64,000 bases of DNA from an uncultured Prevotellaceae bacterium (GCA_902781315.1 CACZIT010000004.1:85095-149094); one strand, 5' to 3'; positions 28,424 through 36,625 are shown, counted from the stretch's first letter. Program-made: numbers and translations. Notes: generated by a model from the sequence alone, not told the origin.

Positions 28424-29692
28424 ATGGATCATCAAGTTGACATATCGCTCATCGTTGGTATACTGGTCACAATGGCCTTCTCAGCCTTCTTTTCCGGCAT
28501 GGAGATAGCCTTTGTGTCCAGTAACCGCATGTTGGCAGAGATGGAAAAGGAAAAGAATCTCTCTCAGCGGTTGTTGTCAGTTTTCTATGCCCATCCCAAC
28601 GGTTTCGTCAGTACAATGCTGGTGGGCAATAATATCGCGCTTGTCGTCTATGGCATCCTCATAGCCCGCCTCTTCGACAACACCATTTTTGCAGGCATGC
28701 AGCCCGGTTTCACCGTGCCGGCCGACACCATCCTCTCCACGTTCATCGTCCTGTTCACGGGAGAGTTCCTGCCCAAGACGCTCTTCAAGAGCAATCCCAA
28801 CCGACTGCTGTCGTTCTTTGCCATTCCCGCCTATCTGTGCTACATTGTGCTGTGGCCCATCAGCAAGTTCTCGACGTTTGTCTCCAAACTCATGCTGCGC
28901 CTGCTGGGAGTGAAGATTGAGAAGGAAAACGAGGACGAAGAGTTCTCCAAACTCGACCTCGACTATCTTGTTCAGTCGAGCATCGACAGCGCCAAGAGCG
29001 AGGATGACATCGAGGACGAAGTAAAGATATTTCAGAATGCCCTTGATTTCGGCGACACCAAGGTGCGCGACTGCATGATACCCCGCACCGAGATAGTGGC
29101 CGTCGAGAAAGGCAGCACCATCGACGAGCTGCAGCAGAAGTTCGTAGAGAGCGGCCATTCCAAGCTGCTAGTGTACGAGGAGGACGTCGACCACATCATC
29201 GGATACATCCACTCCTCGGAGATGTTCCGCAATCCCCCTGACTGGCGGCAGACCATCCGCACCATGCCCTTCGTGCCCGAGACAATGGCAGCCCAGAAGA
29301 TGATGCAGATATTCCTGCAGCAGAAGAAGTCGGTGGCCGTCGTCGTCGATGAGTTTGGAGGCACCAGCGGCATCGTCTCTCTCGAGGACATCGTGGAGGA
29401 AATCTTCGGCGACATCGAGGACGAGCACGACAACTCCCACTACGTGGCCAAGCACCTCGAGAATGGCGAATACGTGCTCTCCGCACGCCTCGAAATCGAC
29501 AAGGTCAACGAGATGTTCGACCTCGACCTGCCCGAAAGCGACGACTACATGACCGTGGGCGGACTCATCCTGCACGAATACCAGAGTTTCCCCAAGCTCA
29601 ACGAAATCGTGAAGATAGGAAAGTTCGAGTTCCGCATCGTTAAAAATACAATGACAAAGATAGAATTAGTGAGGCTGAAAATCACAGAATGA
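28424..29692 (+). CDS. CNNM/CorC-type CBS-domain membrane protein (hemolysin family)
   Basis: 422 aa. An N-terminal DUF21/CNNM domain with about four membrane segments (to about 150) is followed by two CBS domains (about 205-330) and a CorC/HlyC C-terminal domain (about 340-420, DYMTVGGLILHEYQSFPK). Family members are linked to Mg2+/Co2+ efflux or homeostasis. The hemolysin name is historical. Same cluster as lptC. Confidence 0.9.
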   Translation: MDHQVDISLIVGILVTMAFSAFFSGMEIAFVSSNRMLAEMEKEKNLSQRLLSVFYAHPNGFVSTMLVGNNIALVVYGILIARLFDNTIFAGMQPGFTVPADTILSTFIVLFTGEFLPKTLFKSNPNRLLSFFAIPAYLCYIVLWPISKFSTFVSKLMLRLLGVKIEKENEDEEFSKLDLDYLVQSSIDSAKSEDDIEDEVKIFQNALDFGDTKVRDCMIPRTEIVAVEKGSTIDELQQKFVESGHSKLLVYEEDVDHIIGYIHSSEMFRNPPDWRQTIRTMPFVPETMAAQKMMQIFLQQKKSVAVVVDEFGGTSGIVSLEDIVEEIFGDIEDEHDNSHYVAKHLENGEYVLSARLEIDKVNEMFDLDLPESDDYMTVGGLILHEYQSFPKLNEIVKIGKFEFRIVKNTMTKIELVRLKITE

Positions 29693-29788
29693 GCAGGAAA
29701 AAGCACTCAAATGACGCCCGAAAACCGTTTTTTGAGTGAAAAAACTAAAAAACTTTCCTCATCAATCACTTATCTTCAATCTTTTTTG

Positions 29789-29796
29789 TATCTTTG
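29789..29796 (+). promoter_or_regulatory. ppiD promoter -7 box
   Basis: TATCTTTG; the ATG is at 29851, so ppiD has its own promoter within the cluster. Confidence 0.7.
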
Positions 29797-29850
29797 TACG
29801 CTTTTTTGAGATAATAAACAAAAACAAGTAAATAAAAACATTAAAAAGTA

Positions 29851-31992
29851 ATGGCAGCAATTGGAAAAATCAGAAGCTGGGGGCCAGTGCTCGTAAGTGT
29901 TATCGCACTGGCTCTGTTTGCATTCATCGCCGAAGAGGCAGTACGTTCATGCGAGTCATCCCGCAATGATCAGCGCCAGCAAGTCGGCTCAGTGTTAGGT
30001 GAAAAAATCAACGTGCAGGAGTTCCAGAAACTCGTTGATGAGTATCAGGAAGTCATCAAGATGCAGCAAGGACAGGACAACCTGTCTGAGGAGCAGCTCA
30101 ATCAGGTGAAGGACGCCGTGTGGAACACATTCGTCCAGACCCGCATCATCGAGAACGAAGCCAAGAAGCTCGGTCTTACCGTGACGGATGCCGAAATGCA
30201 GGCCATCCTCAAGGAAGGTACCAACCCCATGCTCATGCAGACTCCGTTCGTCAACCAGCAGACTGGTCGTTTCGACGCCAACGCCCTGCAGAAGTTCCTG
30301 GCCGAATATAAGACCCAGCAGAGCACCAATCCTCAGCTGGCACGCCAGTATGAGACCATCTATCGCTACTGGACATTCATCGAGAAGACCCTGCGTCAGC
30401 AGACCCTCGCCCAGAAGTTCCAGAGCCTGCTCGGCCACTGCCTGCTCTCCAACCCCGTCGAGGCCAAGATGGCTTTCGATGCCGACAACACCGAGAGCAA
30501 AATCGAGCTCGCTTCCTTCCCCTACAGCAGCATTGCCGACGACAAGGTCCAGGTGAGCGATGCCGACCTCAAGGCTAAGTACGACGAGATGAAGAGCCGC
30601 TTCGCTCAGTATGTGGAGAGCCGCGACGTGAAGTTTGTCGACATCGAGGTGCAGGCTTCGGCCACCGACCGTGCCGAGATTCAGAAGCTCTTCCAGGGCT
30701 ATCAGAAAGACCTCACCGAGGCTGCCGACCCCACAGAAGTGGTTCGCAAGAGCACCTCGCTCGTTCCCTATCTCGGCCTGCCCGTGGCTAAAGAAGCATT
30801 CCCCTCCGACATCGCAGCACACCTCGACTCCATGGGCGTAGGCGCCGTCTATGGTCCTATGGAGAGCAAGATGGACAACTCGCTCAACCTCATCAAGCTC
30901 GTTGCCAAGACCCAGCTGCCCGACTCCGTGCAGTATCGCCAGATTCAGGTGGGTGGTGCCACTCCCGACGAGGCCCACAAGCGTGCCGACTCCATCTTCA
31001 ACGCCCTCAAGGCCGGTGCTGAGTTCGAGGCCCTTGCCAAGAAGTACGGCCAGACAGGCGAGAAGACCTGGCTCACCACACGTCAGTACCAGAGCGCTCC
31101 CTCTATGGACAACGACACCAAGGGCTACCTGATGTCGCTCAACACGATGGCTCCCAACGAGCTGAAGAACATCACCCTCACCCAGGGCAACATCATCGTC
31201 CAGGTGCTCGACCGTAAGAACTTCATCACCAAGTACACCGCAGCCGTTGTCAAGAAGACCATCGACTTCTCGAAGGACACCTACAACGCTGCCTACAATA
31301 AGTTCAGCTCCTTCGTCAGCGCCAACCGCACTGCCGACGACATCGTGAAGAACGCTCCTAAGAGCGGCTATCAGGTGCAGGAGCGCAAGGACGTCACCAC
31401 CGCCGAGCACTATCTGGCCAACATCCGCGGCACTCGCGATGCCCTGAAGTGGCTCTTCGAGGCTAAGGAAGGCGAGATCTCGCCCATGTACGAGTGTGGC
31501 GACAACAACCACCTCCTCGTGGTTGTGCTCGACAAGATTCATAAGATTGGCAGCCGCGGCCTCGACGAGGAGCAGGTGAAGGAGTTCGTCAAGCAGGAAG
31601 TGCTGAAGGACAAGAAGGCCGAGCAGCTGCTCGCCAAGGCTAAGGACATCAAGAGCATTGCCGATGCCAAGGCCAAGGGTGCCAGCGTCGACTCTGTCAG
31701 CCAGATCACGTTCTCTGCTCCCGTCTTCATCGCCTCCACCGGTGCCAGCGAGCCCTCTCTGAGCGGCGCTGTGGCAGCTACCGCCAAGGGTGCTTTCTCG
31801 AAGGCTCCCGTGAAGGGCAATGCCGGTGTCTACGTCTTCCAGGTGGTCGACAAGGTCAACCGCAACGTGAAGTACGATGCCAAGGCTCAGGAAGAGAAGA
31901 TGCGCCAGCGTGCCATGCAGTACGCCAGCCAGTTCACCAACGAGCTCTATCGTAAGGCCAACGTCACCGACAACCGCTATCTCTTCTTCTAA
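29851..31992 (+). CDS. ppiD: PpiD/SurA-like peptidylprolyl isomerase
   Basis: 713 aa periplasmic folding factor with one N-terminal membrane anchor (about 11-28). It has a SurA_N-like helical region (about 40-230) and a parvulin PPIC domain near 350-450 (SVQYRQIQVGG...ADSIFNALKAGAEFEALAKKYG). PpiD-type proteins act on proteins leaving SecYEG. It uses codons such as CTC, AAG and CGC heavily, like nqr, suggesting high expression. It ends the envelope cluster and is followed by a double terminator. Confidence 0.9.
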   Translation: MAAIGKIRSWGPVLVSVIALALFAFIAEEAVRSCESSRNDQRQQVGSVLGEKINVQEFQKLVDEYQEVIKMQQGQDNLSEEQLNQVKDAVWNTFVQTRIIENEAKKLGLTVTDAEMQAILKEGTNPMLMQTPFVNQQTGRFDANALQKFLAEYKTQQSTNPQLARQYETIYRYWTFIEKTLRQQTLAQKFQSLLGHCLLSNPVEAKMAFDADNTESKIELASFPYSSIADDKVQVSDADLKAKYDEMKSRFAQYVESRDVKFVDIEVQASATDRAEIQKLFQGYQKDLTEAADPTEVVRKSTSLVPYLGLPVAKEAFPSDIAAHLDSMGVGAVYGPMESKMDNSLNLIKLVAKTQLPDSVQYRQIQVGGATPDEAHKRADSIFNALKAGAEFEALAKKYGQTGEKTWLTTRQYQSAPSMDNDTKGYLMSLNTMAPNELKNITLTQGNIIVQVLDRKNFITKYTAAVVKKTIDFSKDTYNAAYNKFSSFVSANRTADDIVKNAPKSGYQVQERKDVTTAEHYLANIRGTRDALKWLFEAKEGEISPMYECGDNNHLLVVVLDKIHKIGSRGLDEEQVKEFVKQEVLKDKKAEQLLAKAKDIKSIADAKAKGASVDSVSQITFSAPVFIASTGASEPSLSGAVAATAKGAFSKAPVKGNAGVYVFQVVDKVNRNVKYDAKAQEEKMRQRAMQYASQFTNELYRKANVTDNRYLFF

Positions 31993-32001
31993 TAGCCCCC
32001 G

Positions 32002-32080
32002 AAACGGGACACACCCCTCCCGTTTATCATCCCCAACAAAAAGGTCCCGGTGCCCAGCGCATCGGGATCTTTTGTTTGTT
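32002..32080 (+). terminator. Double terminator after ppiD
   Basis: A first hairpin AAACGGG...CCCGTTT (32002-32025) is followed by a longer stem 32038-32052 with 32059-32073 (G-U pairs allowed) and a T-rich tail. Confidence 0.8.
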
Positions 32081-32209
32081 TTATCCTCCCAACTCAGTCT
32101 TGCAGCCTTTCACCTTTCACGCCTTCCTTATGTCAGTTTACGGTACTTGCCCTTTTATTTCATACGGCAAAGGGATTGGCGGAAAAAAAAGGCAGTGGAA
32201 AAGTTGCAA

Positions 32210-32395
32210 GGCTGCAAGGCTGCAAACTGCATGACGTTTTTTTCGGCGGCGAGATGAGAAGAGTAAGGAAAATATTGTATAATATTTATATAACTAATTG
32301 ATATATAATAAATTACACTATTATAATATATATTTTTTAACTTCTCTTCCGTCCTTCACTAAAAAAAAACGCATGCAATTTGCAGCTTTGCAGCC
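32210..32395. repeat. 186-bp element with about 34-bp terminal inverted repeats
   Basis: The left arm 32210-32243 and the reverse complement of 32363-32395 match except for one indel and two substitutions (GGCTGCAA...CTGCATGACG then T-run). Between them are AT-rich bases with no gene. This resembles a non-autonomous MITE-like element or a very large hairpin; no target-site duplication was confirmed. Confidence 0.75.
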
Positions 32396-32434
32396 CAGCT
32401 TCACGCGCAGGAGGCGTGCTCCGTAAGTTGCAGA

Positions 32435-32500
32435 GCTATGCGCTGGAGGATAGAGAGCTATGCGCTGGAGGATAGAGAGCAGTGCTCCGGAGGATAGAGA
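32435..32500 (+). repeat. 22-bp repeat array, family C
   Basis: Two identical units (32435-32456, 32457-32478) and one diverged unit (32479-32500) of GCTATGCGCTGGAGGATAGA plus GA. Each of the first two has a CTAT-N10-ATAG dyad. A degenerate unit may precede at about 32413. Confidence 0.85.
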
Positions 32501-32508
32501 GCATTGGG

Positions 32509-32702
32509 GCGTGCCGTTAGGTACGCGATAAGGGTAGCCAGCCGTTTCAACGGCTGGTATAACGGGGGTGTAATTAGTTGCGGTGTGCCGTAGGTACAGC
32601 GACATAAGAGGCGATATGAGGGAAAGAAGCAGATAATGTCGCGTACCTAAAGGCACGCTAGCTTGTGTGGGGGATGCCGTTACCAGCCAATGAATTGGCT
32701 GG
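32509..32702. repeat. Cluster of REP-like palindromes
   Basis: It contains GCGTGCCGTTAGGTACGC (32509), a perfect 20-base palindrome-type hairpin CCAGCCGTTTCAACGGCTGG (32538-32557), a further GTGCCGTAGGTAC copy (about 32585), GCGTACCTAAAGGCACGC (32641-32658) and CCAGCCAATGAATTGGCTGG (32683-32702). Another copy of the GCGTAnCTnAAGGCACGC unit lies at 32838-32855. These look like interspersed small palindromic units. Confidence 0.75.
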
Positions 32703-32711
32703 CTACCACTA

Positions 32712-32834
32712 TCCCGTCCCTACGGGACTTTTGCATGCTGCACAGCCCCAAATCCCGTTTCTACGGGACTCTTACATGCTACACAGCCCCAAATCTCGTT
32801 CCTACGGGACTTTTAACACGCTAAGACTGCCCAT
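32712..32834 (+). repeat. 41-bp tandem repeat, three units
   Basis: CTACGGGACT recurs at 32720, 32761 and 32802, a 41-bp period. Each unit has a hairpin TCCCGT-N4-ACGGGA followed by a GCATGCT/CACAGCCCCAAA tract. Confidence 0.85.
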
Positions 32835-32898
32835 GTCGCGTATCTGAAGGCACGCCTTTCCCCTGCTGGCGTATGTCGTGAGGGGGCATTTGGAGGGT

Positions 32899-33012
32899 GT
32901 GGAAGCATGCTCTGCATGGTGTGGATGGGTGCTCTGCATGGTATGGATGGGTGTTCTGCATGGTGTGGAAGGGTGCTCTGCATGGCGTGGAAGCATGCTC
33001 TGCATGGTGTGT
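32899..33012 (+). repeat. 22-bp repeat array, family D
   Basis: Five units with the core CTCTGCATGG at 32910, 32932, 32954, 32976 and 32998, exactly 22 apart. Units with AAGCATGC carry CATGC-N3-GCATG. Arms vary more than in family A. Confidence 0.88.
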
Positions 33013-33028
33013 GAGGGGGCTTTTGTTG

Positions 33029-33103
33029 GGGCATGAAAAAGCCCTCCGTTGAAGGGGGCATTGTGGGGGCATGAAAAAGCCCTCCGTTGAAGGGGGGAGG
33101 GCT
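33029..33103 (-). terminator. Terminator of the acidic-protein gene, with a partial duplicate
   Basis: On the minus strand AGCCCTCC (33103-33096) pairs with GGAGGGCT (33085-33078) and a T run follows. A 28-base stretch of it (GCATGAAAAAGCCCTCCGTT and beyond) is repeated 38 bases away at 33031, where the second arm is missing. Confidence 0.78.
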
Positions 33104-33137
33104 GTTGTATGGTTCTATTATAAAGAGGGAGGGGGAG

Positions 33138-33953
33138 TTAGTATTCGTCGTCGTCGCTGACTTCTGCGGCATCGAGGCTCAGGTCGTCGGGGTCGGTCTC
33201 GAAGGTGGTGCGATAGCTTTCCTCGGTGAGCTTGTCTTCATCGAAGTCGTCATCGTCGTCATCGTCGTATTCGTCGTCGCGCTCCTCAATGGCCTCGTCG
33301 TCGAGTTCCTCTTCGTCCTCGCTCATTTCCTCTTCGTACTTCATCTTGGGCTTCTCCACCATGGGCTTCTTCTTGGCGAAGATGGCTTCTACCCACGTGC
33401 CCTTGGGAATCTCGAGCACGTCGAACCCGTCGTCCACTTTCTTCTCGTACATGCCGCCTGACTTGTGAAGTCGGTCCTGGGGCAGGGTGGTGGTGCTGAT
33501 TTCGAAGCCGCTCTCGATGATGTCCTGTATGCTTTGTGAGAGCGAGTCCCAGCCTCCTCCGAAGTTGCGGTCGAGCACTTCCAGGAGCTTGGCAGCTGAA
33601 ATGTGGCGAATGTTTTCGTAGGTGAGGTCGGTGACTCTCATGATGGGTCGCTTCTTGAGTGCCAGCTTCAGGCGGGTGTTCTCGTCGAGCTTGATGGTTC
33701 CGATTTTGAATCCTCGGTCTTCGTATTTCTTGAGTACTTCGGGCTTGTCGACCTTGACCTCTTCTATTTCGAAGGCACTGCGCACGATGTCCATGTAGTG
33801 GCGATAGTTCTCCTTGAGGTCGGCATCTCTCTCTGCTACCTCATACATGCGGAAAATGTCGTTCTCCTGAATATCCCACACACAGCTCTTGTTAAGTGTT
33901 TTCAGGGTAATTGTTTTTTGTTCCTGATTTTTTTGTTCTTTTTGCTCTTTCAT
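33138..33953 (-). CDS. Conserved hypothetical protein with an extreme acidic tail
   Basis: 271 aa, unrecognised. The N-terminal part (about 20-190) is mixed alpha/beta (CVWDIQENDIFRMYEVAERD, VRSAFEIEEVKVDKPEVLKK). The C-terminal 70 or so residues are dominated by Asp and Glu, including a run of seven Asp. No membrane segment. Acidic tails of this type occur in nucleic-acid or basic-protein-binding partners, but that is only an analogy. The frame reaches 33977, yet the promoter box at 33975-33982 overlaps that start; ATG 33953 fits the promoter. Confidence 0.75.
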   Translation of the reverse strand: MKEQKEQKNQEQKTITLKTLNKSCVWDIQENDIFRMYEVAERDADLKENYRHYMDIVRSAFEIEEVKVDKPEVLKKYEDRGFKIGTIKLDENTRLKLALKKRPIMRVTDLTYENIRHISAAKLLEVLDRNFGGGWDSLSQSIQDIIESGFEISTTTLPQDRLHKSGGMYEKKVDDGFDVLEIPKGTWVEAIFAKKKPMVEKPKMKYEEEMSEDEEELDDEAIEERDDEYDDDDDDDFDEDKLTEESYRTTFETDPDDLSLDAAEVSDDDEY

Positions 33954-33974
33954 ACATTTTGACGTTTGTGGCTG

Positions 33975-34006
33975 CAAAAGTAAATACTTTATGCTGAATG
34001 AGCAAA
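33975..34006 (-). promoter_or_regulatory. Promoter of the acidic-protein gene
   Basis: Minus-strand TTTG (34006-34003), 20-base spacer, TACTTTTG (33982-33975). Confidence 0.8.
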
Positions 34007-34078
34007 CTTTTTGGCTGTTTTTTTTCGGGTAGAGAGAAAAAACTTTCTACTTTGCATGTGAAACTTGAAAGTTTTTCG

Positions 34079-34086
34079 TACCTTTG
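34079..34086 (+). promoter_or_regulatory. rarA promoter -7 box
   Basis: TACCTTTG ends nine bases before the ATG at 34096, predicting a leader of only a few bases. Confidence 0.65.
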
Positions 34087-34095
34087 TCATCAATT

Positions 34096-35373
34096 ATGAG
34101 TGAACCATTGGCTGAAAGAATGCGTCCGCGCTCGCTCGACGACTACGTTGGGCAGCAGCATTTGGTGGGCGAAGGTGCCGTGCTGAGGAAGATGATAGAC
34201 TCGGGGCGCATCTCTTCGTTTATCCTGTGGGGCCCTCCCGGGGTGGGCAAGACGACGCTGGCACAGATTATTGCCAACAAGCTGGACACGCCTTTCTACA
34301 CGCTGTCGGCTGTGACGAGCGGCGTGAAGGATGTGCGCGATGTGATTGAGAAGGCTAAGTCGAGCCGTTTCTTCTCGCAGGCGTCGCCGATATTGTTCAT
34401 CGACGAGATTCACCGTTTCTCGAAGTCTCAGCAGGACTCGCTGCTGGGTGCTGTGGAGCGGGGCGTGGTGACGCTCATTGGTGCCACGACGGAGAATCCT
34501 TCGTTTGAGGTGATTCGTCCGCTGCTGTCGCGTTGCCAGCTGTACGTGCTGAAGTCGCTGGAGAAGGCCGACCTGATGAAGCTGTTGCAGCGGGCCATCA
34601 CGGAGGATGTGGAGCTGTCGAAGCGCCAGATAGAGCTGAAGGAGACGGGGGCGCTGCTGCGCTACAGCGGCGGCGATGCGCGTAAGCTGCTGAACATTCT
34701 GGAGCTGGTGGTGGAGTCGGAGATGGACCGCAAGGTGGTCATCAGCGACGAGCTTGTGGAGAAGCGTCTGCAGCAGAATCCGCTGGCTTACGACAAGGAT
34801 GGCGAGATGCACTACGACATCATCTCTGCCTTCATCAAGAGTATTCGCGGAAGCGACCCTGATGCTGCCCTCTACTGGATGGCTCGCATGATAGAGGGTG
34901 GGGAGGACCCGCAGTTCATTGCCCGCCGACTGGTCATCAGCGCCTCGGAGGACATCGGTCTGGCCAATCCCAACGCGCTGTTGCTGGCCAATGCTGCGTT
35001 TGATGCGGTGATGAAGATTGGATGGCCCGAGGGGCGCATTCCGCTGGCCGAAGCTGCGGTGTATCTGGCCACTTCGCCCAAGAGCAATTCGGCCTACATG
35101 GGCATTGCCGAGGCGCTCTCGGAGGTGAAGCAGACGGGCAACCTGCCTGTGCCGCTGCATCTGCGCAATGCTCCCACCAGCCTGATGAAGGAGCTGGGCT
35201 ACAGCGACGGCTATAAGTACAGCCACGACTTCCCGGGCCACTTCGTGGAGCAGCAATATTTGCCCGACGAGCTGGTGAAGGCCCGTTTCTGGCATGCCCA
35301 ACACTCGCCGTCGGAGGAGAAGCTCTATCAGAACATGCTGCGCTGCTGGGGCGAGCGGTTCAAAGAGGAGTGA
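34096..35373 (+). CDS. rarA: Replication-associated recombination ATPase RarA/MgsA
   Basis: 425 aa AAA+ clamp-loader-related ATPase acting at stalled forks. Walker A GPPGVGKTT, Walker B LFIDEIHRF, sensor region GATTENPSF and the C-terminal MgsA helical domain are all present. A TTG four codons upstream (34084) is inside the promoter box, so ATG 34096 is the start. Confidence 0.95.
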   Translation: MSEPLAERMRPRSLDDYVGQQHLVGEGAVLRKMIDSGRISSFILWGPPGVGKTTLAQIIANKLDTPFYTLSAVTSGVKDVRDVIEKAKSSRFFSQASPILFIDEIHRFSKSQQDSLLGAVERGVVTLIGATTENPSFEVIRPLLSRCQLYVLKSLEKADLMKLLQRAITEDVELSKRQIELKETGALLRYSGGDARKLLNILELVVESEMDRKVVISDELVEKRLQQNPLAYDKDGEMHYDIISAFIKSIRGSDPDAALYWMARMIEGGEDPQFIARRLVISASEDIGLANPNALLLANAAFDAVMKIGWPEGRIPLAEAAVYLATSPKSNSAYMGIAEALSEVKQTGNLPVPLHLRNAPTSLMKELGYSDGYKYSHDFPGHFVEQQYLPDELVKARFWHAQHSPSEEKLYQNMLRCWGERFKEE

Positions 35374-35425
35374 CGGGAGAGAAGCCCCCAAGGGGCGCAC
35401 AACAAGAAGAAGCGGTACGATGGTG

Positions 35426-35514
35426 CGACATCTTCGAAGTCGCCCCTCCCTGCATAGTTGCATCTACCGCAGGTCTTGACCTGCGGTTATGCATAGTGAG
35501 ACCTCTCCGAGGTC
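35426..35514. repeat. Cluster of palindromic units between rarA and the dehydrogenase gene
   Basis: Three hairpins: GCGAC...GTCGC (35426-35444), a perfect ACCGCAGGTCTTGACCTGCGGT type stem (35466-35487) and GACCTCTCCGAGGTC (35500-35514). TGCATAGT recurs between them at about 35451 and 35490. Looks like a mosaic of REP-like units; one may terminate rarA. Confidence 0.7.
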
Positions 35515-35656
35515 CTTGTGGCCGCCCGGCTCTGCCGCTTTCTTTCTCCATAACATTACGAAAGCGGCCCTCTGGGGCGATTACGTAGCGGAGCGGAGTA
35601 AAAAAACAAGTATATATCCCTATAAAAAAAAGATAGAAAACGGAAAAACAGTTATT

Positions 35657-36625
35657 ATGAGTAAGAAGATGAAAATCGTAGAATTGGACGGCTATGCTGC
35701 CAATCCGGGCGACCTCTCGTGGGAACCCTTGCAGGAGCTTGGCGAACTGACGGTGTACGACCGCACCTCTGCCTCACTGGTTGTGGAGCGGGCCAAGGAT
35801 GCCGACATTATATTAATCAATAAGGTGTTGATAGACGAGGAGGTGCTTTCGCAGCTGCCCCGGCTGAAATATATCGGAGTGCTGGCCACGGGCTACAACG
35901 TGGTGGACGTGGAGGCTGCCACGCGCCACGGGGTGGTGGTGACCAATATTCCTGCCTACAGCACGGAGAGCGTTGCGCAGATGACGTTTGCCCACATCCT
36001 GAACATCACCAACCGCATAGGCCACTATGCGCGCCAGAGCCGCGAGGGACGCTGGAGCCACAATCCCGACTTCTGCTATTGGGACACCCACCTCTGCGAG
36101 TTGGCAGGCAAGACCATCGGCATCGTGGGACTGGGCAACATCGGACAGCGCGTGGCCTGCATAGCCCGCTACTTCGGCATGGATGTCTTTGCCTACACGA
36201 GCAAGAACTCTGCCGACCTGCCCGAGGGCATTCAGAAGACCACGATGGACGGTCTGCTGGCCGTGAGCGACATCATCACCCTGCACTGCCCGCTGAACGA
36301 GCAGACGCGCCACCTCATCAACGCCGAGACGCTGGCCAAGATGAAGGAGGGCAGCATCCTTATCAACACGGGACGCGGCCCGCTGGTCGACGAGCAGGCT
36401 GTGGCCGACGCCCTGGCTTCGGGCCATCTGCTGGGCTATGGTGCCGACGTGATGATTGACGAGCCGCCTTCGGCCAACAATCCTCTGCTGGCTCAGCCCA
36501 ATGCCTTCATCACGCCCCACATTGCCTGGGCCACGCGTGAGGCCCGTCAGCGGCTGATGGACGTGTGTGTGAAGAACGTGAAGGCGTTCATCGAGGGTCA
36601 CCCCACGAACGCTGTCAATGGTTGA
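35657..36625 (+). CDS. D-2-hydroxyacid dehydrogenase
   Basis: 322 aa NAD-dependent dehydrogenase of the D-isomer 2-hydroxyacid family (glycerate/hydroxypyruvate-like). NAD motif GLGNIGQRVA; catalytic Arg in NTGRGPLVDE, Glu in DEPPSANNPLL and His in TPHIAWAT. The frame runs back to 35489 through palindromic repeats, but ATG 35657 gives the family start. Exact substrate cannot be told; glyoxylate/hydroxypyruvate is plausible. Overlaps the next start by eight bases. Confidence 0.9.
   Translation: MSKKMKIVELDGYAANPGDLSWEPLQELGELTVYDRTSASLVVERAKDADIILINKVLIDEEVLSQLPRLKYIGVLATGYNVVDVEAATRHGVVVTNIPAYSTESVAQMTFAHILNITNRIGHYARQSREGRWSHNPDFCYWDTHLCELAGKTIGIVGLGNIGQRVACIARYFGMDVFAYTSKNSADLPEGIQKTTMDGLLAVSDIITLHCPLNEQTRHLINAETLAKMKEGSILINTGRGPLVDEQAVADALASGHLLGYGADVMIDEPPSANNPLLAQPNAFITPHIAWATREARQRLMDVCVKNVKAFIEGHPTNAVNG

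Larger units (their letters stand above)
31993..33137. other. 1.1-kb repeat-rich convergent gap
   Basis: Between ppiD (+) and the acidic protein gene (-). Holds terminators, a 186-bp inverted-repeat element, two 22-bp arrays, a 41-bp array and several palindromes, listed separately. Open frames across it are compositional by-products of the repeats. No gene seen. Confidence 0.8.

Noticed and set aside
32802-33172. Pro/His-rich frames across the repeat gap
   Set aside because: They translate the 22-bp and 41-bp arrays; no family features and frames shift with unit number.
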